Positions 9,400 through 16,997 of a stretch of 35,650 nt of DNA are shown piece by piece (the stretch's first letter is position 1; each line of letters begins with the position of its first letter). Both the position numbers and the translations under genes were made by a program. Source of the DNA: Coxiella sp. (in: g-proteobacteria) (lineage in GTDB: Bacteria > Pseudomonadota > Gammaproteobacteria > Coxiellales > Coxiellaceae); NCBI GenBank assembly GCA_002732805.1, contig NVSS01000026.1:1-35650 (forward strand). The letters run 5' to 3'. The notes beneath the pieces are model-generated. The model had not been told where the DNA came from. It worked only from the letters and a program-made list of their open reading frames with translations, and made no database searches.

Positions 9400-9858
9400 C
9401 TATCGCCAATAATCGGCGTGTACGTTCGCCCTAATATCGGTTGCAGTTTTATTCAATACCTCTTCAGACGCGTCTGTTGTGTATTTTAAGGTCCAATCAC
9501 TTGGGGAAATGCTATAAACGTCTTCTATCAATTCTCTAGGCAACATAACATGTACCAGCAGGTGACGACGGCCTATGGTGTCACTATTGCTTTGTGTGGG
9601 GGCGGCATCAGCTGATGGCTTTGGAGCGCCATGCCAGGAGGTTGGCGTATCCTTTGTTGCAACAATCCTATTTTTCTTGAATGTCACAATGGTATCTTTT
9701 ACGAGGTGTGATTGCCTATCCCCAGTGACCCTGGGTGAGACTATTTCAGCAGATTTTCGAATAAAATCCTCTTTATCAATTGGATTATCAATGTTGAATT
9801 TATATAAGTTTAAGCCGTTTGGATCGACGCAAGATAATAAAATAGTGTATATAGCCAA
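9400..9858 (-). CDS. Hypothetical protein, possibly a decayed gene fragment
   Basis: A 152-codon frame on the minus strand, opposite to the surrounding polysaccharide genes. I recognise no family. The track start is a TTG with no visible Shine-Dalgarno site, and the frame remains open upstream to a stop at 9910-9912 without a convincing start. Composition looks protein-like (for example LLVHVMLPRELIEDVYSISPSDWTLKY near the C terminus), so this may be the 3' portion of an older gene. It lies directly downstream of, and in the same direction as, the frameshifted pseudogene at 9914-10329, which supports the view that this patch is decaying. It could be a real small gene; confidence is low. Confidence 0.35.
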   Translation of the reverse strand: MAIYTILLSCVDPNGLNLYKFNIDNPIDKEDFIRKSAEIVSPRVTGDRQSHLVKDTIVTFKKNRIVATKDTPTSWHGAPKPSADAAPTQSNSDTIGRRHLLVHVMLPRELIEDVYSISPSDWTLKYTTDASEEVLNKTATDIRANVHADYWR

Positions 9859-9913
9859 ATGAGGTCGTGATAGTAATGTACGTGTCGGTCTAGGCCGCCA
9901 TATTGCGTGTTAA

Positions 9914-10329
9914 TCAGCTTAATGCCATTGTGTTTACATGAGCCTGATCAGCGTATTGCTTGAGGTGCTTGCCGATGAAGGGTAGAAATTTTTCAGTATA
10001 TTGGTCCATCAATGGCTTATTGATTGAATCGGAAAAAGCGTTCCAAAAGGCTATTTTTTCTTGAGGAAAATCCCTTATTTGTAAGGCCTTCTTCCTGGAA
10101 CATGCCGACCGACTGTAAGTTTAATTCGTAACTGACAGGCGTATTAAACACGCCCGTACACTCCTCTGGGGAAGGCCAATTTTTACGCATTAATTGGTTG
10201 GGTTCATTCGAGATAAAGTCGTCTACGCAAAAAAAAAGGGGTTACGGATCTCCCAAAATTAGATTGCTTAAGATGGGTGAAATCCAAAGTATCGGCGCAT
10301 TTTTAGAGTTGTATTAAATCAGTTTCCAT
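9914..10329 (-). pseudogene. Frameshifted pseudogene of unknown function, minus strand
   Basis: A coding remnant that the ORF track misses. It begins with a good ribosome site and ATG (AAGGAGCATTCATG, start at 10329) reading METDLIQL, then a premature TAA. The frame continues as KCADTLDFTHLKQSNFGRSVTPFF up to a nine-base T run (coding strand, 10219-10227), where the frame shifts. It resumes as VDDFISNEPNQLMRKNWPSP and continues to NLQSVGMFQEE. A second one-base shift near GAAGAAGGCC (about 10085-10095) leads into DFPQEKIAFWNAFSDSI, ending at TGA 9914-9916. The three segments together give about 139 residues of convincing protein sequence. I do not recognise the family. One stop and two shifts make sequencing error alone unlikely, though the T run is a possible error site. 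Confidence 0.6.
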
Positions 10330-10592
10330 GAATGCTCCTTGCCTATTGTATAACTTAATTTGTTTTTTTTGATAATTATTCAGCGCGTCACTGTTTAGCG
10401 CACGTTAGCGTGAAATGTACCGCGGCATTCCTGCCGCTGTCAAAATCCGAATCGACGCAATACGGGTGATTTTTTTGCAAGTTAGGACTGAGTGATAATG
10501 GGAGGAGATGACAAATAATGAGACTATACTATACAGCCCGCATTGTTATTGGGCTCGATTAATAGTGGTGAAGGTTTCCATCTACTTTAAAG
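10330..10592. other. Intergenic region between the pseudogene and the second polysaccharide block
   Basis: No credible gene. It contains a GCGGC-ATTCCT-GCCGC hairpin at 10422-10437, a CACG-TTAG-CGTG inverted repeat nearby, and a 14-codon mini-ORF (ATG 10518) behind a strong GGAGGAG site. The mini-ORF could be a leader peptide or the remnant of an older gene start. The promoter for the epimerase block begins at its right edge. Confidence 0.4.
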
Positions 10593-10621
10593 TTGACACG
10601 TGCAGCTAAGGAAAATATTAT
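10593..10621 (+). promoter_or_regulatory. Sigma-70 type promoter for the epimerase/E1 block
   Basis: TTGACA at 10593-10598, a 17-base spacer, then TATTAT at 10616-10621: a near-consensus promoter. It overlaps the ORF-track start of the epimerase (GTG 10600), so that start cannot be the right one for this transcript. Transcription would begin near 10628. Confidence 0.75.
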
Positions 10622-10668
10622 ACCCAATCAATATTCTAATCCATGAAAGCCAATGGGAGGCACTCACT

Positions 10669-11556
10669 GTGTTAACGCATACAAATTTAGAAGGTGTAAC
10701 GCCAAAGCGCATTGTTATTTTAGGCTCAAAAGGGTTTGTTGGTAATGCCGTGTTACAAGCATTAGCTGCAGACAATTGTGAGGTTCTTGCTATAAGCCGT
10801 GAACAGGTTGATTTTTGCTCTGATGTGACTGTAGACTATTTGTCCGACATTTTATTGCCTACCGATTGTGTTGTTATTACAGCTGCAAAAGCGCCCTGTA
10901 AAAATTATGACATGTTGCTTGATAATATTGTGATGATGAGAAATATTTGTGCGGCATTAGTGTCGCGACCCGTTGCTCATGTCATTTATATTAGTTCTGA
11001 TGCGGTATACACAGATTCGATGGAACCGTTGACAGAGCGATCACCGGCGGCACCGGGTTCGTTGCACGGTGTTATGCATTTGGCTCGTGAACAAATGTTA
11101 GCATCAATTATTAGCCCTGAGACGCTTTTGTTTTTGCGGCCTACTTTAATCTACGGTGTTGATGATCCGCATAATGGTTATGGTCCGAATCAATTCTTGC
11201 GCCTTGCTAAAGACGGCGCACCTATCAAACTATTTGGAAAAGGCGAGGAGCAGCGTGACCATGTGCATATTGATGATGTGGCTGAGGTTACGAGACGGTG
11301 TATAAGGCATCAAAGCTACGGTGTATTAAATGTTGCAACAGGTCATGTGGTTTCATTTCATGACATCGCGCAGCATGTGAAGCAATTGTTGGATAATGGG
11401 TCGAATATTAAATATCTGCCACGATCAGGCCCAATGCCACACAATGGATACAGGGCATTTAGTGCGAATGAGGCAACCACAAGCCTAGAGAACTTTACCT
11501 TTAGATTATGCTTGCCTACATTATCTTCAATGGTTGGGGTCAAAGAGGTTGTATGA
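10669..11556 (+). CDS. NAD-dependent epimerase/dehydratase (extended SDR family) with altered active site
   Basis: Probable sugar-nucleotide epimerase, reductase or dehydratase. I place the start at GTG 10669 because GGGAGG lies 8 bases upstream and because the longer track start falls inside the promoter. The protein is then 295 residues, with a Rossmann GSKGFVG (about 19-25), the strand VIYISSDAVY (about 105-114) carrying the conserved serine, and substrate-side motifs RPTLIYG and QRDHVHIDDVAEV. The usual YxxxK catalytic pair is replaced: the equivalent positions read HGVMH (H133 and H137). It may therefore be catalytically unusual or inactive. It is followed 54 bases later by the E1 alpha-like gene, so both are probably transcribed from the promoter at 10593. 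Confidence 0.85.
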   Translation: MLTHTNLEGVTPKRIVILGSKGFVGNAVLQALAADNCEVLAISREQVDFCSDVTVDYLSDILLPTDCVVITAAKAPCKNYDMLLDNIVMMRNICAALVSRPVAHVIYISSDAVYTDSMEPLTERSPAAPGSLHGVMHLAREQMLASIISPETLLFLRPTLIYGVDDPHNGYGPNQFLRLAKDGAPIKLFGKGEEQRDHVHIDDVAEVTRRCIRHQSYGVLNVATGHVVSFHDIAQHVKQLLDNGSNIKYLPRSGPMPHNGYRAFSANEATTSLENFTFRLCLPTLSSMVGVKEVV

Positions 11557-11610
11557 CGTATTGTGTCGCGAGAGTACTTATTGAAATTTAACAAATAGGC
11601 GTTTAATGTT

Positions 11611-12648
11611 ATGAAATCTTTTGATCAAACGCGGTTTAAAAAAATTTTCCACCAAATGTTACGTATTCGTATGGTCGAAGAAGCAATTTCCGCTCGCTAT
11701 AGTAAACAGCAGATGCGTTGCCCAACTCATCTTTCCATTGGCCAAGAGGCAGTGGCGGGTGTCATTGGATCGTTATTGAATACAACCGATTTAGCGGTTA
11801 GTACGCACCGCGCGCACGCACATTATTTGGCAAAGGGAGGTGATTTGCCGGCCTTGATTGCCGAATTACATGGCCGTGTTACTGGCTGTACCCAAGGCCG
11901 CGGTGGCTCAATGAATTTAACGCATCCCGAGTCTGGATTTGTAGCGAGCACGGCTATCGTTGGAAATACAATTCCAATTGGAGTGGGTTTGGCGTTTGCA
12001 CAACAGCTTAAAAAATCGAAAAATATTGTCGCTGTTTTTTTAGGGGATGCTGCAGTTGAAGAAGGGGCTTTTTACGAGGCGCTTAACTTTGCGGTGTTAA
12101 AGAAATTACCCGTTTTATTTGTATGTGAAAATAATGGTTATTCAGTGAACACACATTTTGATTTACGTCAGCCGGCAGAACGCAAAATTTATGAAATGTG
12201 CCGAGCGATTGGCGCAAAGACCGCCTCTTTTGATGGAAACGATGTATTCTCAATGTATTCTCAGGTAGCGGATGCGGTAAAGGACGTGCGCCAAGATGGC
12301 GGGCCACACTTACTCGAGTTTGCTACTTATCGCTATAAAACACATTGTGGACCGGAGGATGACTTGCAAAATGGCTCGCGTCCTACGAAAGAAATTGAGC
12401 ATTGGTTGGATAGGGATCCGATTAAGCTCATGCAGTCCGACATGCTCGAGCATGCTTGTATTAACCAAGATGATATCGCAACGTGGCGTGCGGAAATAAC
12501 GACTGAAATTAATGCGGCGTTTGAATTTGCATTGGCATCGGAATTTCCTTCGCTCGATGATTGCATACGTGAAAAATATTCTGAACAAGATATGACATGG
12601 TTGAAAAAATTGTTAGCTACACAAGAGGAGGTGGCACTGAATGGATAA
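11611..12648 (+). CDS. Thiamine-diphosphate enzyme, E1 alpha subunit-like
   Basis: 345-residue homologue of the alpha subunit of pyruvate/acetoin/branched-chain 2-oxoacid dehydrogenase E1, which carries the ThDP-Mg site. Visible features are THRAHAHYLAKGGD (about 65-78), GRGGSMN (about 97-103), and the ThDP-binding motif starting GDAAVEEGAFYEALNF (145 onward) and ending ENN (about 173-175). The beta-like partner begins 8 bases before this stop behind AGGAGGTGG, so the two are translationally coupled and should form an alpha2beta2 enzyme. No E2 acyltransferase or E3 gene is nearby. In this setting the complex more likely transfers a two-carbon unit or acyl anion to a sugar than makes acyl-CoA. 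That role is inference from context. Confidence 0.9.
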   Translation: MKSFDQTRFKKIFHQMLRIRMVEEAISARYSKQQMRCPTHLSIGQEAVAGVIGSLLNTTDLAVSTHRAHAHYLAKGGDLPALIAELHGRVTGCTQGRGGSMNLTHPESGFVASTAIVGNTIPIGVGLAFAQQLKKSKNIVAVFLGDAAVEEGAFYEALNFAVLKKLPVLFVCENNGYSVNTHFDLRQPAERKIYEMCRAIGAKTASFDGNDVFSMYSQVADAVKDVRQDGGPHLLEFATYRYKTHCGPEDDLQNGSRPTKEIEHWLDRDPIKLMQSDMLEHACINQDDIATWRAEITTEINAAFEFALASEFPSLDDCIREKYSEQDMTWLKKLLATQEEVALNG

Positions 12649-13693
12649 TAAATTTATTTCTCTGGTAAATGCGGCGTTGCATAAAGCAATGGAGATTGAC
12701 GATACTGTATTAAATTATGGGCTTGGAATGAATGATTCCATACGTATCTTTGGTGCATCCAAGGGCCTTGTTGAACGCTTTGGCCCCGATCGTGTATTTG
12801 ATATGCCGACGGCAGAGAATGGCATGACCGGCGTGGGTGTGGGTTTAGCGCTTGAAGGTTTTCGTCCGGTGTTGTCGCATGCACGCCTCGATTTTCTATT
12901 GCTTACGTTGGATCAAATTGCAAATAGTGCGGCTAAGTGGAACGGCTTATTTGGAAAGAGTGTTCCCTTAACCATTCGCGTTATCGTTGGGCGTGGTTGG
13001 GGGCAAGGGCCTACACACTGTCAGAGTTTACAAGGAAGCTTTGCCAATATTCCAGGGTTAAAAATCGTTATGCCGGCTTTGGCAGAAGATGTGTATGGCT
13101 TGTTACTAGCCAGTATTTTTGATGATAACCCCGTTATATTTATTGAGCATCGTTGGTTACATAACATTGTAACCGAAAAGCCTGCATTGGATTTTGTGCC
13201 ATTAGGTAAGGCAAGGCGCGTGTCTGAAGGTGATGATTTGACGGTCGTTTCCATGTCATATGCTACTATTGAGGCAATTCATGCTTTAAATTTTTTATCG
13301 GACAAGGGAATTAATTGTGACTTAATCGATTTAAGAACGGTTAAACCAATTGATTGGGACACTATTTATAAGTCAGTTAGCAAGACCGGGAAGCTTTTAG
13401 TGTTGGATACAGGCTTTGAATTTTGTTCTATTGCAAGTGAGATTGTAGCTAAAGTCAGCATGGACTGCTTTGGTGAATTGACACTTGCACCTAGGCGTAT
13501 CGCAGTAGCAGACTTTCCGATTATGTCATCACCAACGTTAGCAAACCCATCGTATACGTATGCAGATGATATTGCTAAAGCGGTATGTGAGATGCTTGAA
13601 AAAACTGAGACAGTGGATATATCGTTACTTCAAGCAAGTCGCGATAAATTTCCACGTGATGTGCCGGGTGACTGGTTTAGTGGTCCTTTTTGA
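12641..13693 (+). CDS. Thiamine-diphosphate enzyme, E1 beta subunit-like
   Basis: 350-residue partner of the upstream alpha subunit, with the pyrimidine-binding and C-terminal transketolase-like domains. It has the conserved ThDP-activating glutamate region FDMPTAENGMTGVGVGLAL (about residues 50-68), which corresponds to the family's 'PI-E-G-G-A-A' segment, followed by the long FIEHRWL strand and, in the C-terminal domain, LIDLRTVKPIDWDT. Length is normal for E1 beta (about 325-350). The start lies inside the alpha gene (8-base overlap) with a very strong AGGAGGTGG site 6 bases upstream. Together with its partner it forms the first of two split ThDP modules in this cluster. Confidence 0.9.
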   Translation: MDNKFISLVNAALHKAMEIDDTVLNYGLGMNDSIRIFGASKGLVERFGPDRVFDMPTAENGMTGVGVGLALEGFRPVLSHARLDFLLLTLDQIANSAAKWNGLFGKSVPLTIRVIVGRGWGQGPTHCQSLQGSFANIPGLKIVMPALAEDVYGLLLASIFDDNPVIFIEHRWLHNIVTEKPALDFVPLGKARRVSEGDDLTVVSMSYATIEAIHALNFLSDKGINCDLIDLRTVKPIDWDTIYKSVSKTGKLLVLDTGFEFCSIASEIVAKVSMDCFGELTLAPRRIAVADFPIMSSPTLANPSYTYADDIAKAVCEMLEKTETVDISLLQASRDKFPRDVPGDWFSGPF

Positions 13694-13702
13694 AAAATAG
13701 AT

Positions 13703-14077
13703 TTGCCTGCTCAGATGTGTCTCTCAATGCCTGATCTTGTTCAGCAGACGCAACGGCCTTTGGCCCGTCGGTCGAGGGCGGGGCGTGCGAACAGCGTTGG
13801 TTATCTGGATCCTACTGTTCAACATAGTAAGGAACTGCTGGAGGAGGTTGCACTTGCGCCTGGAAGCCCAGCGTCAATGCCGCCTGCGTCCAATCGTAAT
13901 CTGAAAAAGGTGGCTTTATCTTTGCCAATACCAAATTTTATACGGCGCATCTTAAAAATAATTCCTAACGCATGGAAACGAAAACTTTTGTTTTCCCGCG
14001 TAAAATCCCATGTAGTATTGGCGCCTACGCCAATTTCTTTACCAGCAGAAAAGAGGATAACAACAAATTCAAAATAG
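13703..14077 (+). CDS. Hypothetical small basic protein, doubtful
   Basis: A 124-codon frame from TTG 13703 that follows the E1 beta gene by 9 bases. It has no clear ribosome site and no recognised domain. The product is rich in Arg, Pro and Ser; a later stretch (LPIPNFIRRILKIIPNAWKRKLLF) is amphipathic and basic. It may be a real small gene, or a remnant left by rearrangement between the E1 pair and the sulfotransferase. An alternative ATG at 13715 also lacks a good ribosome site. Confidence 0.3.
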   Translation: MPAQMCLSMPDLVQQTQRPLARRSRAGRANSVGYLDPTVQHSKELLEEVALAPGSPASMPPASNRNLKKVALSLPIPNFIRRILKIIPNAWKRKLLFSRVKSHVVLAPTPISLPAEKRITTNSK

Positions 14078-14379
14078 CCTTCTTGGTTTGTGCGATTATT
14101 TGGTCGATATATTAAGACGGAGGATAAAATTAGGCAATAGCTTTTTCAACAAACATATAGATAGTAGTGCTATAGGAGTACTCTTGAAGCGAATTATCCG
14201 GAGAGGCTAATCAAAAATGGAAATTCTCTTTCTTAGCGGGAGCCCCGGGATATGTATATACTGTGTGGGTGGTTTAATTTTAGGCCAGAAATGATGTGTG
14301 TAACATACCTTGTGGTGTTTTAGAGTTATATGAGATAATCTTACGTTATTATTTCCCACGGTTTTGAGGGCAATTTATT
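14078..14379. other. Intergenic region upstream of the sulfotransferase gene
   Basis: No full gene. The only coding-like item is a 25-codon ORF at 14217-14294 (MEILFLSGSPG...) with GGAGAGG ten bases upstream. Its start resembles the first strand of many glycosyltransferases, so it could be a remnant or a leader peptide. I see no convincing sigma-70 promoter. Confidence 0.35.
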
Positions 14380-15516
14380 GTGTATTTTATTGATAAAATA
14401 AAAGGTATTAAGCGACGAATTAACAGATTTCGTCGTGCGATCAATGCTTATGCGTTAGAGCAACAAAATGTTGAGTCGTGCCACGAAGTAGGCGCATTAT
14501 TGGATCAATTGCGCATTAAAGCTATTGACCCGAAAATCGGTGGGCCCAGGGATGACCTTATTGAATCAAATCAAAAAAATACTATGAAGACCGCTGATAA
14601 GCTTGATGTACTTGTCGATGAGGTTATGAAACTAAAAGGGAAAAACACTGATTTATGTAACGGAGTAATAGCACTACTTGATTATGTAGGAAACCGAATT
14701 ACTATGCGTGATGGAAAGATTGATTTGTTTGGTCATATACAGTTTTTTGAGGTGCTTACTCACCTTGTTCGACCGAACGTGAAAATCCCACCTATATTCA
14801 TAAATGCCGTGCCTAAATCGGGTAGTATGTATATGGCTACTAGGCTCTCGAAAGGGCTAAAAGTTCCATTCTTAAGTGGTATCGATCATGGATATTTCCC
14901 TAATTTCTACATTGTTCCCATGGCACTTGAGTATTTCCTCAAGGGAAATTCGATCGTGCAAGAGCATCTAGATGCCAATCCGGTAAACATTACTTTTTTG
15001 GAGCGTTATAAGGTAAAGTTCGTTTTAAATATACGCGACCCTAGGCAGGCAACATTGTCGTGGGTGCATAATCAAAATAGATGGTTGCATCAGGATCAGC
15101 CTGATCTTGTTGTGCCCTATCCGCCAGAAAGATATATAAATTGGCCGCTATCGGGACAAATCGATTGGCATATCGAAATTCATTTAAAGGCATTGGCCAA
15201 TTGGTTACGCGAATGGATGGTGGTGCTCAAACAAGATAAATTAGAGATTCTTGTTACCCGCTATGAAGATATGATCAACAATGAAGCTGAATTTTTCGAC
15301 CGTATTTTAGAGTTTTATGAAATCCCGCCAGCTGCTTTTCAACCGATTGAACTTGAAAAAAAATCGGATGCAACTCATTTCCGTAATGGGGTGGCAGATG
15401 AATGGAAGTCGGTTTTTTCTCAAGAGCAAATACAGCGTTGCAATGATATTATCGGAGATGAGTTATTCGACTATTTTGGTTGGGCAAAAGAAGATTGTCT
15501 GATTCCTTCATCGTGA
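14380..15516 (+). CDS. PAPS-dependent sulfotransferase with N-terminal extension
   Basis: Likely transfers sulfate from PAPS to a glycan hydroxyl. The catalytic domain starts near residue 138 with the 5'-phosphosulfate loop PKSGS (about 145-149). The 3'-phosphate motif RDPRQATLSW follows (about 219-228, conserved Arg and Ser), and then the C-terminal PAPS loop FRNGVADEW about 15 residues after a family-typical FFDRILEFYEIP. The first 135 residues are not part of the usual fold and include a predicted helical, charged stretch, possibly for oligomerisation or partner binding. Start GTG 14380 has GAGGG 9 bases upstream. It is closely related to the minus-strand gene at 31906. The next gene starts 9 bases after its stop, so the two probably form an operon. 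Confidence 0.88.
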   Translation: MYFIDKIKGIKRRINRFRRAINAYALEQQNVESCHEVGALLDQLRIKAIDPKIGGPRDDLIESNQKNTMKTADKLDVLVDEVMKLKGKNTDLCNGVIALLDYVGNRITMRDGKIDLFGHIQFFEVLTHLVRPNVKIPPIFINAVPKSGSMYMATRLSKGLKVPFLSGIDHGYFPNFYIVPMALEYFLKGNSIVQEHLDANPVNITFLERYKVKFVLNIRDPRQATLSWVHNQNRWLHQDQPDLVVPYPPERYINWPLSGQIDWHIEIHLKALANWLREWMVVLKQDKLEILVTRYEDMINNEAEFFDRILEFYEIPPAAFQPIELEKKSDATHFRNGVADEWKSVFSQEQIQRCNDIIGDELFDYFGWAKEDCLIPSS

Positions 15517-15525
15517 GGCAGTTCA

Positions 15526-16716
15526 ATGACGGTTTTGAATAAAATTCGACGCAATGGTCTAAATTGGTTCTTTCGCCGTGTAATGAGAGAAGTTATTCAG
15601 CCAACCACATGGCTAGGCCGATGTATTAGACCATTTGCAAATTTATTAAACGTTATATTGATTAAGCCCGTCAATGTATTGCGGCGCATGGTAAGCAGTG
15701 ATGCGCAAAAAATTAGCAAGAAAAAAGATACGCTCTACTTTTTTTATGATTTTGAAGTTGAGCCCGTGACATATGACTTTGTGTGGGACTTGTGTATGGC
15801 TAATGCTGAGCGAGAAAAATTAGGGCTTGCTTATCTGCATATTGTATTTGTGCCAGGTGAACAATCTGGGCTGAGGCATGAGGTGACGGAATATGAGAAA
15901 GTTGTTGACCTAAAGGCTCGTAATTTACGTATTTATAACCTTTTATTGCCAGCACTTGCTTTGTTGCCTTGCCAATATAGCATGTCGTTTTATCGGGCAC
16001 GTTCGCAAGCAGCATTAGAGCTAAAAAATCATGCGTTGCATCGTTACCCTAAGCAATACAGTGTGCTGGCTCCTGTACCGTGTAATCCTGGGAATGCTCT
16101 GCAGTATCGGCAGTCATTAATGGGGTTACGAGCAGATAAAGATGCGTGTAAGCACGTATCTATTTGGTTAAAAAAACAGGCAGGCAATAAAAAAGTAATT
16201 GTCATTACGTTGAGAGATTATCATTATGGATTACCGCGGAATAGTAATGTGCCTGCGTGGATTGAATTTTCAAAATCATTAGACGCAGAGAAATTTTTTG
16301 TAATATTTGTGCCCGATACTGAAACTGTGTTGATGGAAGGCGGTGATAAATTACGTGAGGTGACCTGTTTTGAGCTGGCAAGTTGGAATATAAACATGCG
16401 TGCTGCATTGTCTGAGCTGGCGTATTTAAATTTGGGTGTCAATACGGGACCTATGGCATTGTGCTGGCTTAATGCGCGTTCTCGCTACATAACTTTTAAA
16501 ATTTTAGCTGAGGGCACGGCGGCAACGAAAGAAGAGATGGAAAAAAGAGGGTTTACGGTGGGCGTAACACCAAACTTTGCCAATAAATTTCAAAAATGGG
16601 TATGGGAAGATGACGACCTTGAATGTATTCACCGTGAGTTTTGGAAAATGTGTGCTTTGCTTGATAGCCATAAAACATTTGACCATGAGCATGAGGCTGA
16701 CGTGGTTGAGGCATAA
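15526..16716 (+). CDS. Uncharacterised protein, putative GT-B-like glycosyltransferase
   Basis: A 396-residue protein of the kind seen in bacterial polysaccharide clusters, without a named function that I can confirm. The N-terminal 60 residues are basic with a hydrophobic patch (LLNVILIKPVNVL), which could associate with the membrane. The second half has a Rossmann-like sequence of strands: KVIVITLRDYHY, then SNVPAWIEFSKSLDAEKFFVIFVPDTE. A late NTGPMALCWLNARSRYITF motif resembles the donor-binding end of GT-B enzymes such as heptosyltransferase-like proteins. GAGG precedes ATG 15526. Pairing with the sulfotransferase suggests that it builds or modifies the sugar that becomes sulfated; this is inference. 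Confidence 0.65.
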   Translation: MTVLNKIRRNGLNWFFRRVMREVIQPTTWLGRCIRPFANLLNVILIKPVNVLRRMVSSDAQKISKKKDTLYFFYDFEVEPVTYDFVWDLCMANAEREKLGLAYLHIVFVPGEQSGLRHEVTEYEKVVDLKARNLRIYNLLLPALALLPCQYSMSFYRARSQAALELKNHALHRYPKQYSVLAPVPCNPGNALQYRQSLMGLRADKDACKHVSIWLKKQAGNKKVIVITLRDYHYGLPRNSNVPAWIEFSKSLDAEKFFVIFVPDTETVLMEGGDKLREVTCFELASWNINMRAALSELAYLNLGVNTGPMALCWLNARSRYITFKILAEGTAATKEEMEKRGFTVGVTPNFANKFQKWVWEDDDLECIHREFWKMCALLDSHKTFDHEHEADVVEA

Positions 16717-16997
16717 AGATTATTGAGTGAAATGGTGACTTGATTAATAGTGATATTTTAGACCAATTTTTTGAAAATGCATTAGTGTAGCAAATGATTA
16801 TAAAAAGTTGACACTTGCGTCTATTGAAAATAGGATGGAGCATGTTTCAGTAGGCTTCAGTGCAAGTTTATTTGATTGGATACTGACCAGTATCAGATAA
16901 TATATTACACATCTTGTGAGCTCAATGGCTTGATAAATAATTTGCCAAGCCCGGGTCTCAATCTGAGGAGTGATTTCTGCAATTAGGGAGTGCATTA
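16717..16997. other. Intergenic regulatory region between two polysaccharide operons
   Basis: No gene. It holds the promoter at 16808 and, in the roughly 155-base leader, an inverted repeat GATACT-GACC-AGTATC (16879-16894) that could be a small hairpin or a regulator site. The leader then runs into an AGGGAG ribosome site before GTG 16998. Confidence 0.5.
16808..16836 (+). promoter_or_regulatory. Sigma-70 type promoter for the split transketolase operon
   Basis: TTGACA at 16808-16813, a 17-base spacer and TAGGAT at 16831-16836. The sequence around it (AAAAGTTGACACTTGC, then GAAAATA) closely resembles the promoter at 10593 (AAAGTTGACACGTGC, then GAAAATA), so the two blocks may be co-regulated. 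Transcription would start near 16843. Confidence 0.65.

Noticed and set aside
9575-9862. 95-aa plus-strand ORF in the decayed patch
   Set aside because: It is the complement of the minus-strand frame 9400-9858, which looks more protein-like; no ribosome site or recognisable domain.
10600-10668. Longer N terminus of the epimerase from GTG 10600
   Set aside because: This start lies within the -35/-10 promoter; GTG 10669 has a GGGAGG site and matches where the fold begins.
11611-13693. Pyruvate dehydrogenase complex operon
   Set aside because: Only E1 alpha and beta are present; no E2 or E3 gene is nearby and all neighbours are sugar genes.
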